DNA of 12,712 nucleotides from Thermosulfurimonas sp. (GCA_015487645.1 WFPH01000054.1:1-12712); one strand, 5' to 3'; positions 1 through 7,396 are shown, numbered from the stretch's first letter. Numbers and translations are program-made. The notes: generated by a model from the letters alone, not told the origin.

Positions 1-1
1 G

Positions 2-547
2 GTCTCGGGAGCCGCCCGGGGGATGGATCGGGCCCGGGCGGACTACATGGGGATGCTGGCCACCCTCATCAATGCCCTGGCCCTGGAGGAGGCCCTGCGT
101 CGGCAGGGGGTGGACTCACGGGTGCTTTCGGCGCTGGCGGTGGAGGCCGTGGGTGAACCTTACCACCGTGAACGGGCTCTGGAGCATCTGGCGAAGGGCC
201 GGGTGGTGATCTTTGCCTGTGGTACGGGCAACCCCTTCTTCACCACGGATACCGCGGCCACCCTGCGGGCGCTGGAGATCGGAGCGGAAATCATTTTCAA
301 GGCCACCAAGGTGGATGGGGTTTACGACGACGATCCGGTCAAGAATCCCGCGGCGCGAAAGTATGATTACCTTTCTTACGAAGAGGTCCTGGCCCGGGGG
401 CTCAGGGTGATGGACGCCACGGCCGTATCTCTGGCCCGGGAACATGGACTTCCGGTGAGGGTCTTCAATATGCTAAAATCCGGCAACATCAAAAAGGCCG
501 TGCTCGGTGAAAGGGTCGGCACTCTGGTGGGGGGTGAGTCAAAATGA
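2..547 (+). CDS. pyrH: UMP kinase, C-terminal three quarters (5' end outside window)
   Basis: UMP kinase phosphorylates UMP to UDP in pyrimidine nucleotide synthesis in the cytoplasm. The reading frame is open from base 2, and residues upstream of the internal ATG at 23 (VSGAARG, then MDRARADYMGMLA) match the bacterial PyrH family, so the ATG at 23 is not the start and the gene begins before the window. About 181 of the usual ~240 residues are visible. Family hallmarks are the acceptor/nucleotide region GTGNPFFTTDTAAT, the segment ATKVDGVYDDDP, and the C-terminal part with MDATAVSLA and VFNMLKSGNI. The stop overlaps the frr start in an ATGA arrangement (544-547), indicating translational coupling. 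The amino-acid kinase fold and bacterial hexameric UMP kinase type are inferred from family knowledge. No anomaly is visible. Confidence 0.95.
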   Translation, partial: VSGAARGMDRARADYMGMLATLINALALEEALRRQGVDSRVLSALAVEAVGEPYHRERALEHLAKGRVVIFACGTGNPFFTTDTAATLRALEIGAEIIFKATKVDGVYDDDPVKNPAARKYDYLSYEEVLARGLRVMDATAVSLAREHGLPVRVFNMLKSGNIKKAVLGERVGTLVGGESK

Positions 548-1098
548 AGGAGCTTTTTGAAGATGGCCGCAAACGGATGCAAAAGAGCCTTAAGGCCTTC
601 AAGGAAGAAATCGCCCGCGTGCGTACCGGCCGGGCCTCTATCAGTCTCCTTGAGGGCATCAAGGTGGACTACTACGGCACCAAGATGCCCATTCCCCAGA
701 TGGCCACGGTTACGGTCTCTGAGGGCCGGTATCTGGTGATACAACCCTGGGATGTCTCAACCATCAAGGCCATTGAAAAGGCCATCCTGGAATCGGATCT
801 CGGGCTCACTCCTACGAGCGACGGCAAGATCATCCGGATCGTGGTCCCCCCGCTCACGGAGGAGCGCCGGCGCGATCTGGTCAAGATGGTCCGCAAGATG
901 GCCGAAGAGGCCCGGGTGGCCATCCGGAATATCCGGCGGGAGCTCATGGATGAACTCAAGAAGAAGAAAAAAGAGGGCGAGATCTCGGAGGATGATTTCC
1001 ATCGGTTTCAGGATCAGGTGCAGAAGCTCACAGATGAATTCATTGGCAAGATAGAAGAAGTCCTGGAAGAGAAAGAGAAGGAAATTCTTACGGTTTAG
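544..1098 (+). CDS. frr: Ribosome recycling factor
   Basis: RRF, together with EF-G, splits post-termination ribosomes from mRNA in the cytoplasm. The 184-residue product is the usual length (about 185). The signature region RVRTGRASISLLEGIKVDYY spans residues 26-44, followed by PQMATVTV. The long helical domain contains RNIRRELMDELKK around residues 128-140, and Arg132 aligns with the functionally important Arg132 of E. coli RRF. A strongly charged helix with KKKKKEGEISEDD precedes the C-terminal helix. The ATG at 544 overlaps the pyrH stop by four bases and is preceded by a G-rich Shine-Dalgarno (GGGGGGTGAG) about seven bases upstream, which fixes the start. pyrH-frr is one of the most conserved bacterial gene pairs, and the identification is secure. 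Confidence 0.97.
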   Translation: MKELFEDGRKRMQKSLKAFKEEIARVRTGRASISLLEGIKVDYYGTKMPIPQMATVTVSEGRYLVIQPWDVSTIKAIEKAILESDLGLTPTSDGKIIRIVVPPLTEERRRDLVKMVRKMAEEARVAIRNIRRELMDELKKKKKEGEISEDDFHRFQDQVQKLTDEFIGKIEEVLEEKEKEILTV

Positions 1099-1102
1099 AC
1101 CG

Positions 1103-1819
1103 GTGACGGAACTTGATCCCGAAAGACTGCCCCGCCATGTGGCCATCATCATGGACGGGAACGGCCGCTGGGCCAGGCGGCGGGGTCTTCCCCGTTTTTT
1201 CGGCCACCGTGAAGGGGTAAAGACCGCCAAACGTATCATCACCAAGGCCTGTGAGATCCCCATCCCGGTCCTTACCCTTTACGCCTTCTCCCGGGAAAAC
1301 TGGCAGCGGCCCGAAGAAGAGATCGCGGTCCTCATGGATCTCTTGCGGGCTTACCTGAGAGAAGAACTCCCCACCATGCTGGAGAAGGGCATTCGATTTC
1401 GGGTCATCGGAGAGAGGGAGCGATTTCCGGAGGACATCCAGGAGATGATCACCCTCTGCGAGGAGAAGACTGCGGCCGGCGACCGTATGACCCTGGTCCT
1501 GGCCCTGAGTTACGGAGCCCGGGCCGAAATCGCCCGGGCGGCCAGACTTCTGGCCGGGGAAGTCCAGGCCGGTCGGCTCTCTCCGGAAGATATTACCCCT
1601 GAAACCTTCGCCCGTTTCCTTTACACCTGGGACCTCCCGGATCCGGATCTCCTGATTCGCACCAGCGGAGAGCAGCGACTTTCTAATTTCCTCCTCTACC
1701 AGTGCGCCTACACCGAATTCTACTTCACACCGGTCCTCTGGCCGGATTTCACCGAGGAGGAATTTCTCCGGGCGCTGGCGGAGTATCAGCGCCGCGAGCG
1801 CCGATTCGGAAGGGTATGA
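1103..1819 (+). CDS. uppS: Undecaprenyl diphosphate synthase (cis-prenyltransferase)
   Basis: UppS condenses isopentenyl diphosphate onto farnesyl diphosphate to make the C55 lipid carrier for peptidoglycan and other surface polymers. The 238-residue protein has the expected motifs: HVAIIMDGNGRWA at residues 12-24 with catalytic Asp18, GHREGVKT at 34-41, LYAFSRENWQRP at 59-70, and RTSGEQRLSNFLLYQ at 186-200. These are followed by TEFYFTP with the metal-associated Glu205. Residues 136-140 read SYGAR where many homologues have NYGGR, a mild variation. The start is GTG four bases after the frr stop. No good Shine-Dalgarno lies directly before it, so translation is probably coupled to frr. The stop overlaps the cdsA ATG by four bases (ATGA). 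Dxr, which makes precursors for this enzyme, is encoded two genes downstream. Confidence 0.96.
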   Translation: MTELDPERLPRHVAIIMDGNGRWARRRGLPRFFGHREGVKTAKRIITKACEIPIPVLTLYAFSRENWQRPEEEIAVLMDLLRAYLREELPTMLEKGIRFRVIGERERFPEDIQEMITLCEEKTAAGDRMTLVLALSYGARAEIARAARLLAGEVQAGRLSPEDITPETFARFLYTWDLPDPDLLIRTSGEQRLSNFLLYQCAYTEFYFTPVLWPDFTEEEFLRALAEYQRRERRFGRV

Positions 1820-2589
1820 GAAACCTTGTTTCCCGGATCCTCACCGCGGCCGTCCTCCTCCCCCCTCTCCTTCTCCTCACCTGGAAAGGTCCCCTCTGGG
1901 CCCTTTTCCTTCTGACCATGTTCTCCGGGGGGCATGCCCTGCGCGAATGGTGGGAGATGACCGGTTTTCCCCGGGGGCTCTTTCTGGCGGCCTGCGGAAG
2001 TTATTTCCTGGCCTTCTTTCTGGCCCTGAAGAGTCTCCTCGGGGCCCTGTGGCTCCTGCTGGCCGGGCCCACCCTGTATTTTTTAGGGTGGTTCGAGCGG
2101 GAACAATTCCTTCTTTACTTTACCCGAGTCCTTGCCGGTCTCCTCTATACCTTTGTGGGCTTCTGGGCCCTTTTCCGCCTGAGCGAAATCGGGCGTCTGG
2201 AGCTTCTCTTTCTGCTGGCGTTGGTCTTCCTGGAGGACACCGCGGCCTACTTCGGGGGAAAAGCCCTAGGCCGAAGGCCTTTCTTCTCCCGTATAAGTCC
2301 CAAGAAAACTCTTGAGGGCTACTTTTGTGGGGTTCTGGCGGGAGCCCTGGGGGCCGGGCTTTTGGGCGTAAAAATCGGTCTTTTTGCTCCGGGAGAAGCC
2401 TTCGCCGTAAGCCTCATTCTGGCCCTCCTGGCCCCAGCCGGGGATCTTCTGGAATCTATGTTTAAGCGGGCCGTGGGGGTCAAGGATTCCGGACAGATTC
2501 TTCCCGGACACGGAGGGCTCCTTGACCGGGTGGATGCTCTCATCTTCCTGGCTCCGCTCTTTTGCGCTTACCTTGAGGTAAGGGGGTAA
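1816..2589 (+). CDS. cdsA: Phosphatidate cytidylyltransferase (CDP-diglyceride synthase)
   Basis: CdsA makes CDP-diacylglycerol from CTP and phosphatidic acid, the branch point of membrane phospholipid synthesis, in the inner membrane. The frame is open back into uppS, but ATG 1816 is chosen because it forms the ATGA overlap with the uppS stop and begins the typical N-terminus MRNLVSRILTAAVLLPPLLL; this gives 257 residues. The protein is very hydrophobic, with about seven or eight membrane segments. The conserved LEDTAAYFGGKALGRRPF region is followed by SPKKTLEG. The C-terminal family signature is complete: S-x-F-K-R, then GVKDSGQILPGHGGLLDRVD, with the acidic and His residues all present. 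The dxr start lies six bases after its stop. Identification is firm. Confidence 0.95.
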   Translation: MRNLVSRILTAAVLLPPLLLLTWKGPLWALFLLTMFSGGHALREWWEMTGFPRGLFLAACGSYFLAFFLALKSLLGALWLLLAGPTLYFLGWFEREQFLLYFTRVLAGLLYTFVGFWALFRLSEIGRLELLFLLALVFLEDTAAYFGGKALGRRPFFSRISPKKTLEGYFCGVLAGALGAGLLGVKIGLFAPGEAFAVSLILALLAPAGDLLESMFKRAVGVKDSGQILPGHGGLLDRVDALIFLAPLFCAYLEVRG

Positions 2590-2595
2590 AGGCCT

Positions 2596-3762
2596 TTGAA
2601 ACGCCTGGTTCTCCTGGGTTCAACCGGTTCGGTGGGCCGACAGACCCTGGAGGTGGTCTCGGATTTTCCTGAAAGATTTCGGCTGGTGGCCCTGACCGCG
2701 GCCTCAAACTGGAAAGCTCTGGCGGAACAGGCTCGTCGTTTCCGTCCCCGGGTGGTGGTCATCCTGCGGGAAGACCTTTATCGCTCTCTCCGGGAGGCCT
2801 TACCCTCGGAAATCGAAGTCCTCTCCGGAGAGAGGGCCCTCTCGGAGGTCGCGGCGCACCCCGAGGCGGATCTGGTGGTCTCGGCCATCGTGGGGCTGGC
2901 CGGCCTTACCCCTACCCTTTCGGCCCTTTCGGCCGGAAAAACCGTGGCCCTGGCGAACAAGGAGGCCCTGGTCACGGGGGGGGAACTGGTGAAAGCCACG
3001 GCCCGCCGGACACGCGCCCGTCTCCTCCCGGTGGACAGCGAACACTCGGCCATCTTCCAGGCCCTGAAGGGGCACCGGCGGCGGGCGGTCGCCCGCATCC
3101 TGCTTACGGCCTCCGGAGGACCTTTCCGGAAACGTCCGGCGGAGAGTTTCCCGAAGATCACACCCGAGGAGGCCCTGCAACATCCCCGCTGGCGCATGGG
3201 GGCCAAGATCACGGTGGACTCGGCCACTCTCATGAACAAAGGCCTGGAGGTTATCGAAGCCCATTTCCTCTTCGATTTCCCTTATGAACGGATCGAGGTC
3301 CTCATCCATCCTGAGAGCATCGTGCACTCCCTGGTGGAATTTCGCGACGGGTCACTGCTGGCCCAGCTGAGTCTACCGGACATGCGGCTTCCCATCGCTT
3401 ACGCCTTAGCCTATCCGGAAAGGCTCCCTCTGCCCTACCCCCGCCTTTCCCTGACCGAGATCGGCCAGCTCACCTTTGAACCCCCTGACCCCCAACGTTT
3501 CCCCTGTCTCTCTCTGGCCTATGAGGCCGGCCGGCGCGGAGGATTCTGGCCCGTGGCCCTCAATGCCGCCAACGAGGTCGCGGTGGAGGCCTTCCTGAAC
3601 CGCCGGCTGCGTTTCGACCAGATCCCCCGGTTGATAGAAGAGACCCTGGCGCATCTTTCTTTTTCCGGTAAACCGGGTAGTCTAGAGGAAATCCTGGAAG
3701 CCGATAGAGAAACCCGAAAAATGGCCCAGAGTTTGATAAAGGAGAGAATATGCTCACGGTAG
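2596..3762 (+). CDS. dxr: 1-deoxy-D-xylulose 5-phosphate reductoisomerase
   Basis: Dxr converts DXP to 2-C-methyl-D-erythritol 4-phosphate with NADPH, the committed step of the MEP isoprenoid pathway (cytoplasmic). The 388-residue protein starts with the dinucleotide-binding motif VLLGSTGSVGRQTL (residues 5-18). It has ALANKEALVTGG at 118-129. Metal ligands are Asp147 and Glu149 in PVDSEHSAIFQ and Glu218 in MNKGLEVIEAH. The flexible substrate loop contains HPRWRMG with Trp199, and IHPESIVHSLVEF follows at 237-249. The start is TTG at 2596. It fits the family N-terminus, a G-run lies nine bases upstream, and no ATG is available before the motif. The end overlaps rseP by 13 bases. Its product feeds UppS, encoded in the same run. 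Confidence 0.96.
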   Translation: MKRLVLLGSTGSVGRQTLEVVSDFPERFRLVALTAASNWKALAEQARRFRPRVVVILREDLYRSLREALPSEIEVLSGERALSEVAAHPEADLVVSAIVGLAGLTPTLSALSAGKTVALANKEALVTGGELVKATARRTRARLLPVDSEHSAIFQALKGHRRRAVARILLTASGGPFRKRPAESFPKITPEEALQHPRWRMGAKITVDSATLMNKGLEVIEAHFLFDFPYERIEVLIHPESIVHSLVEFRDGSLLAQLSLPDMRLPIAYALAYPERLPLPYPRLSLTEIGQLTFEPPDPQRFPCLSLAYEAGRRGGFWPVALNAANEVAVEAFLNRRLRFDQIPRLIEETLAHLSFSGKPGSLEEILEADRETRKMAQSLIKERICSR

Positions 3763-4835
3763 CTGCGGCCCTTTTCGTACTCTCGCTGTTGATCCTCATC
3801 CACGAGTGGGGCCATTTCCTGGCCGCAAGGCTTTGTGGTGTGATGGTCCTGCGCTTTTCCATCGGTTTCGGTCCCAAACTTCTGGGAAAGACCCTGGGGG
3901 AGACGGAATTCTGCCTCTCGGCCGTCCCTCTGGGGGGGTACGTAAAACTTCTGGGCGAAGGTGAGGAGGAGGTTCCGCCGCATCTTCATTCCCGGGCCTT
4001 CTCCCATAAGCCTCTCTGGCAGAGGGCTCTCATCGTTTTCGCCGGGCCGCTTTTCAATTTTCTGCTGGCCTGGCTGATCTTCGCCCTCTTCTTCGCCGTC
4101 AAGGGCAAACCCCTCATGCTTCCCGAGGTGGGTAAGGTGATCGAAGGAGGCCCGGCCGCGAAAGCCGGTCTCAAACCCGGAGACCTTATTCTCGCGGTGG
4201 ACGGGGTTGAGGTCAGGACCTGGGACGATCTCACCCGAGAGATCCGCAAGCACACCGACCGCCCCCTGCTCCTTAAGGTCCGGAGACAGGATCGGATCTT
4301 TGAGATCCGATTGCATCCGGAGATCAAGACGGTGAAAAACCTCTTTGGCGAGGAAATAAGGGTCCCGGTCATAGGCATAATGGCTTCCGGAAGGTTCGAG
4401 ACCGAAAGGGTTTCCCCGATATCCGCCCTCTGGGAGGGGTTCGCCCGGATGCTGGCCCTGATAAAACTCACCGTGGTGGCCATCGCAAAACTCATCCAGA
4501 GGGTGCTTCCGCTCTCCTCCCTGGGTGGGCCGCTTCTCATCGCCCAGATGGCCGGAGAACAGGCCCGGGAAGGGTTCCTGGCCCTTCTCCTCTTTTCCGG
4601 TATACTTTCGGTCAACCTGGGGGTCATCAATCTCCTGCCCATACCCATGCTCGATGGAGGACACCTGGTCTTTTACACGGTGGAGGCCGTCCGGGGACGC
4701 CCCCTTTCGGCCCGCACCCAGGAGAAGATCCAGAAGGTGGGGCTGGCCATTCTCCTGGCCCTCATGGTGTTGGTCTTTTACAATGATCTTCTGCGGCTCT
4801 TTCCCCGATGGGTGCCCAGAATACCTCACCCCTGA
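3750..4835 (+). CDS. rseP: Site-2 intramembrane zinc metalloprotease, RseP family, single PDZ domain
   Basis: RseP-family proteases cleave membrane-embedded anti-sigma factors and remnant signal peptides. This 361-residue protein has the zinc motif HEWGH (His18, Glu19, His22) in the first membrane helix. A membrane segment lies around residues 91-117. A PDZ domain spans about 122-190, with GPAAKAGLKPGDLILAVDG. The second zinc region NLLPIPMLDGGHL carries Asp302, and a last helix covers about 330-347. E. coli RseP is about 450 residues with two PDZ domains, so this is the shorter single-PDZ form common outside enterobacteria. ATG 3750 has GGAG five bases upstream and lies 13 bases inside the end of dxr. 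The substrate cannot be told from the window, since no anti-sigma factor is encoded here. Confidence 0.93.
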   Translation: MLTVAAALFVLSLLILIHEWGHFLAARLCGVMVLRFSIGFGPKLLGKTLGETEFCLSAVPLGGYVKLLGEGEEEVPPHLHSRAFSHKPLWQRALIVFAGPLFNFLLAWLIFALFFAVKGKPLMLPEVGKVIEGGPAAKAGLKPGDLILAVDGVEVRTWDDLTREIRKHTDRPLLLKVRRQDRIFEIRLHPEIKTVKNLFGEEIRVPVIGIMASGRFETERVSPISALWEGFARMLALIKLTVVAIAKLIQRVLPLSSLGGPLLIAQMAGEQAREGFLALLLFSGILSVNLGVINLLPIPMLDGGHLVFYTVEAVRGRPLSARTQEKIQKVGLAILLALMVLVFYNDLLRLFPRWVPRIPHP

Positions 4836-5518
4836 TTCTGGCCTTTGAGACCTCCGGGGAGACCGGCGGCGTGGCCCTTTACCAGGGGCGTCTTCTCGGA
4901 GAAGTCCTCCTTTCGGGCTCTATCACCTATTCTCGAAGGCTTCTGCCGGCGGTAGAATTTCTCCTCCAGCACCTCGGCCTTCAGCTTGCGGCGGTAGATA
5001 TCCTAGCCGTCTCCCTGGGACCGGGAAGTTTCACCGGGTTGCGCATAGGGCTGGCCACGGTCAAGGGGCTGGCCCTGACCCTGGGGAAACCGGTGGTAGC
5101 GGTAGAAACGCTGGCCGCACTTGCGGCCCTGATCCCGGAATCCCCCTATCCCATCTGTCCGGTGCTCGATGCCCGGAGAGATGAGGTTTTCGCCGCCCTC
5201 TATCGGTTCGACCAGCATGGTCTCCAGACCCTCCTGCCCCCTACGGTCCTCACCCCGGAAGCCCTCTGTGAAAGGCTTTCCGGTCCCACGGTCTTTCTCG
5301 GAGAAGGTCTGAGATCCTACGGGGAATTCTTCCGTAAGCGGCTCGGGAGGGATTACCTGGAAGCGCCCGGCCATCTCCGGGAGGGTCGAGCTTGCTCCAT
5401 AGCCTATCTGGCCGAAAAAAAGGCCCTTTCCGGAGAATTCGCAGACCCGGCCACACTGGTACCTCTTTATCTCCGAGCCACGGAAGCCGAAAGAAACCGG
5501 GGGGTCTCCGATGCTTAG
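4808..5518 (+). CDS. tsaB: tRNA threonylcarbamoyladenosine biosynthesis protein TsaB
   Basis: TsaB is the scaffold partner of TsaD in making t6A at position 37 of ANN-decoding tRNAs, together with TsaC and TsaE (cytoplasm). The 236-residue product matches the usual ~230. The N-terminal ASKHA strand reads LILAFETSGETGGVALYQ. The family's best signature, SLGPGSFTGLRIGLATVKGL, occupies residues 69-88. VVAVETLAALA and PVLDARRDEVFAALY follow at the expected spacing. The start at 4808 overlaps rseP by 28 bases and lacks a clear Shine-Dalgarno, so translation probably depends on rseP; no later start keeps the first strand intact. The stop overlaps the next gene by eight bases. Finding tsaB after rseP is consistent with some delta-proteobacterial-type genomes (from memory). 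Confidence 0.92.
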   Translation: MGAQNTSPLILAFETSGETGGVALYQGRLLGEVLLSGSITYSRRLLPAVEFLLQHLGLQLAAVDILAVSLGPGSFTGLRIGLATVKGLALTLGKPVVAVETLAALAALIPESPYPICPVLDARRDEVFAALYRFDQHGLQTLLPPTVLTPEALCERLSGPTVFLGEGLRSYGEFFRKRLGRDYLEAPGHLREGRACSIAYLAEKKALSGEFADPATLVPLYLRATEAERNRGVSDA

Positions 5519-6497
5519 GTTCCTTTTGAGGCGTTCGATCTCTCTCATCCTCACCTTCTTCGGGATCACGGTCATCAGCTTTGCCGTCATCCATCTGGCC
5601 CCGGGAAGCCCGGTAAGCCCTGTGGCGGAATTCAACCCCAAGTTCACTCCGGAGATGCGGGAACGCTTGCGCCGGGAGTTCGGTCTGGATCAACCGCTTT
5701 ACAAACAGTATCTTCGGTGGCTCAAAGGCCTGGCCACCCTTGATCTCGGAAGATCCTTTGCCCCGGACCGACGACCGGTCTGGGAGAAGATACGGGAACG
5801 TCTCCCGGTGACCATCCTCATCAACACCCTGGCCATGGGTTTCATTCTGGCCGTGGGCATTCCGTTGGGAGTGGCTTCAGCCGTGCGGGAGGGTAGCCTT
5901 TTTGATCGGACTACCACGGTTCTGGTCTTCCTGGGCTACGCCATGCCGGGCTTCTGGCTGGCCCTGCTCCTGATGCTGCTTTTCGGGATCAAGCTCGGCT
6001 GGCTACCCATCTCGGGACTTCACAGTCTCATGGGCTATGAATCCCTGAGCCCCATGGCCAAACTCCTCGACTGGGCCAAACACCTGGTCCTTCCGGTCTT
6101 CGTGGCGGCCTTCGGAGGGCTGGCCGGCATCTCGCGCTACATGCGCTACAGCATGCTCGAAGCCCTCTCCCAGGATTACATCCTGACAGCCCGGGCCAAG
6201 GGACTCCCTGAGCGTCAGGTGATCTACAAGCACGCCCTGCGCAACGCCCTCCTTCCCATCATTACCATCCTGGGACTCTCGGTCCCGGGCCTGGTGGGCG
6301 GCAGCGTCATCTTTGAATCCATTTTCGGGATTCCGGGGGTGGGACAGCTCATGTGGCAGGCGGTCATGGCCCGGGACTATCCGGTCATCATGGGAAACCT
6401 GGTGATCGTTTCCGTACTTACCCTCCTGGGAAATCTCCTGGCGGATCTCGGCTACGCCCTGGCCGATCCCCGTATTCGTCTGGAGGGCCGACGGTAG
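5511..6497 (+). CDS. ABC transporter permease, DppB/OppB (peptide/nickel) family
   Basis: This is one of two inner-membrane permease subunits of a type I ABC importer of the dipeptide/oligopeptide/nickel class. The 328-residue protein begins with a membrane helix (residues 9-30) leading into HLAPGSP, typical of DppB. A periplasmic stretch contains REFGLDQPLYKQYLRWL and LDLGRSF. Five more helices follow. The cytoplasmic EAA loop lies around residues 217-249 (EALSQDYILTARAKGLPERQ, then HALRNALLP). The C-terminal GSVIFESIFGIPGVGQL segment is characteristic. ATG 5511 overlaps the tsaB stop by eight bases, and the stop abuts the partner gene directly. The substrate cannot be assigned: dipeptide, oligopeptide, nickel and sugar systems all share this architecture. 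No ATPase or binding protein gene is in the window. Confidence 0.92.
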   Translation: MLRFLLRRSISLILTFFGITVISFAVIHLAPGSPVSPVAEFNPKFTPEMRERLRREFGLDQPLYKQYLRWLKGLATLDLGRSFAPDRRPVWEKIRERLPVTILINTLAMGFILAVGIPLGVASAVREGSLFDRTTTVLVFLGYAMPGFWLALLLMLLFGIKLGWLPISGLHSLMGYESLSPMAKLLDWAKHLVLPVFVAAFGGLAGISRYMRYSMLEALSQDYILTARAKGLPERQVIYKHALRNALLPIITILGLSVPGLVGGSVIFESIFGIPGVGQLMWQAVMARDYPVIMGNLVIVSVLTLLGNLLADLGYALADPRIRLEGRR

Positions 6498-7328
6498 ATG
6501 GAGACTTTTCGGCTACTGTGGCGCCATCCCTGGGGCCGGTTCTCGCTCCTGGCCACGGGAGCCCTGGTCTTCGTGGCTCTGGCGGCACCCTATCTCACCC
6601 CTTACGATCCTCTGGCCATTGATGTCCGGCACGTGCTTGAGCCCCCCTCTCTGGCCCATCCCTTCGGTACCGATCTCCTGGGCCGGGACGTGCTCTCACG
6701 GATGATCTACGGTACCCGGATCTCGCTGGAAGTGGGCGTGGTGGCCGTGGGGCTGTCGCTCGCCCTGGGCACGATCCTCGGGGCTCTCGCCGGCTACTAT
6801 GGGGGCTGGGTGGACACTCTGATCTCCCGTCTTATAGACATCATGCTCTGTTTTCCGACCATCTTCCTGATCCTGGCGGTCATTGCCTACCTCGAACCCT
6901 CCATCCTGAACATCATGATCGTGATCGGTCTTACAGGCTGGATGGGGGTAGCCCGACTGGTGCGCGCGGAGTTTTTGAGTCTGCGGGAGCGGGAATTCGT
7001 GCTTGCCGCCAGGCTGGCCGGAGCCTCGGACCTCCGCATCATATTTAGCCATCTTCTCCCCAATGCTTTCCCTCCCATCCTGGTGGCCGCCACCCTAGGC
7101 GTGGGAAACGCCATCCTGATCGAATCCGCCCTCTCTTTTCTGGGCCTCGGAGTCCAGCCTCCCACCCCCTCCTGGGGAAACATGCTCACCGAGGGTAAGA
7201 GCTGTCTACAGGTGGCCTGGTGGCTTTCGGTCTTTCCGGGACTGGCCATCCTCCTCACGGTGCTCTCCTTTAACCTCCTCGGAGAGACCCTTCAGGAAGT
7301 CACCAATCCCCGCAAGCGGACTCGTTAA
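6498..7328 (+). CDS. ABC transporter permease, DppC/OppC (peptide/nickel) family
   Basis: This is the second permease subunit, expected to heterodimerise with the preceding DppB-like protein. The 276-residue product has an N-terminal helix (residues 15-34). The OppC-type segment HPFGTDLLGRDVLSRMIYGT lies at 54-73. Several helices follow, with the EAA loop at about 158-194 (EFVLAARLAGASDLRIIFSH, then LLPNAFPP). The family motif ALSFLGLGVQPPTPSWGNML is at 211-230. Its ATG directly follows the dppB-like TAG (TAGATG), with GGAGG eleven bases upstream, so the pair is surely co-translated. It is the last gene of the rightward run; 72 bases then separate it from hsp20. Cognate ATPases (DppD/DppF type) must be encoded elsewhere, unless shared with another transporter. 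Confidence 0.92.
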   Translation: METFRLLWRHPWGRFSLLATGALVFVALAAPYLTPYDPLAIDVRHVLEPPSLAHPFGTDLLGRDVLSRMIYGTRISLEVGVVAVGLSLALGTILGALAGYYGGWVDTLISRLIDIMLCFPTIFLILAVIAYLEPSILNIMIVIGLTGWMGVARLVRAEFLSLREREFVLAARLAGASDLRIIFSHLLPNAFPPILVAATLGVGNAILIESALSFLGLGVQPPTPSWGNMLTEGKSCLQVAWWLSVFPGLAILLTVLSFNLLGETLQEVTNPRKRTR

Positions 7329-7345
7329 CTTTACTCCTTGCTCCC

Positions 7346-7370
7346 TTCATAAGAATACTTATCTTATGAA
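7346..7370. promoter_or_regulatory. 9-7-9 inverted repeat in the hsp20 leader, candidate operator or leader hairpin
   Basis: The arms TTCATAAGA (7346-7354) and TCTTATGAA (7362-7370) are perfect reverse complements separated by seven bases. A nested repeat, ATAAG at 7349-7353 and CTTAT at 7358-7362, lies inside. The element sits 30 bases before the hsp20 ATG and 17 bases after the dppC-like stop. No T-tract follows, so it does not look like an intrinsic terminator. Its position fits a repressor operator or a 5'-leader hairpin. Its sequence matches neither CIRCE (HrcA) nor HAIR (HspR), though the N7 spacing resembles HAIR. Only weak promoter hexamers can be proposed (for example TTTACT at 7330-7335 with AATACT at 7354-7359), and I do not rely on them. 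Confidence 0.5.
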
Positions 7371-7385
7371 CGAGAGAATGGAAGA

Positions 7386-7396
7386 AAGGAGGTGAT
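7386..7396 (+). promoter_or_regulatory. Near-perfect Shine-Dalgarno of hsp20 (decides the start)
   Basis: AAGGAGGTGAT is complementary to the 3' end of 16S rRNA over its whole length, with an eight-base gap from GGAGG to ATG 7401. An alternative GTG start at 7392 lies inside this site and can be dismissed. It is the strongest ribosome binding site in the window and suggests high translation when accessible. CTCCTT at 7334-7339 is complementary to AAGGAG here, so the site could be masked in a folded leader. Confidence 0.85.

Noticed and set aside
757..1263. 168-codon antisense frame across frr and uppS
   Set aside because: It is a shadow of conserved sense genes; the peptide has no domain and no coupling or ribosome site.
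1702..2589. Longer CdsA starting at 1702 inside uppS
   Set aside because: The extra 38 residues are the out-of-frame shadow of conserved UppS sequence. ATG 1816 has the ATGA overlap and the expected N-terminus.
3519..4829. 436-codon antisense open frame opposite dxr and rseP
   Set aside because: It is the mirror frame of two secure genes in GC-rich DNA. The translation is rich in Gly, Asp, His and Gln with no recognisable domain, while both sense genes carry complete catalytic motifs.
7346..7370. Reading the palindrome as a CIRCE or HAIR element, or as the terminator of the dppBC-like genes
   Set aside because: The arms do not match the CIRCE or HAIR consensus, and no T-tract follows on the + strand, so none of these assignments is supported.
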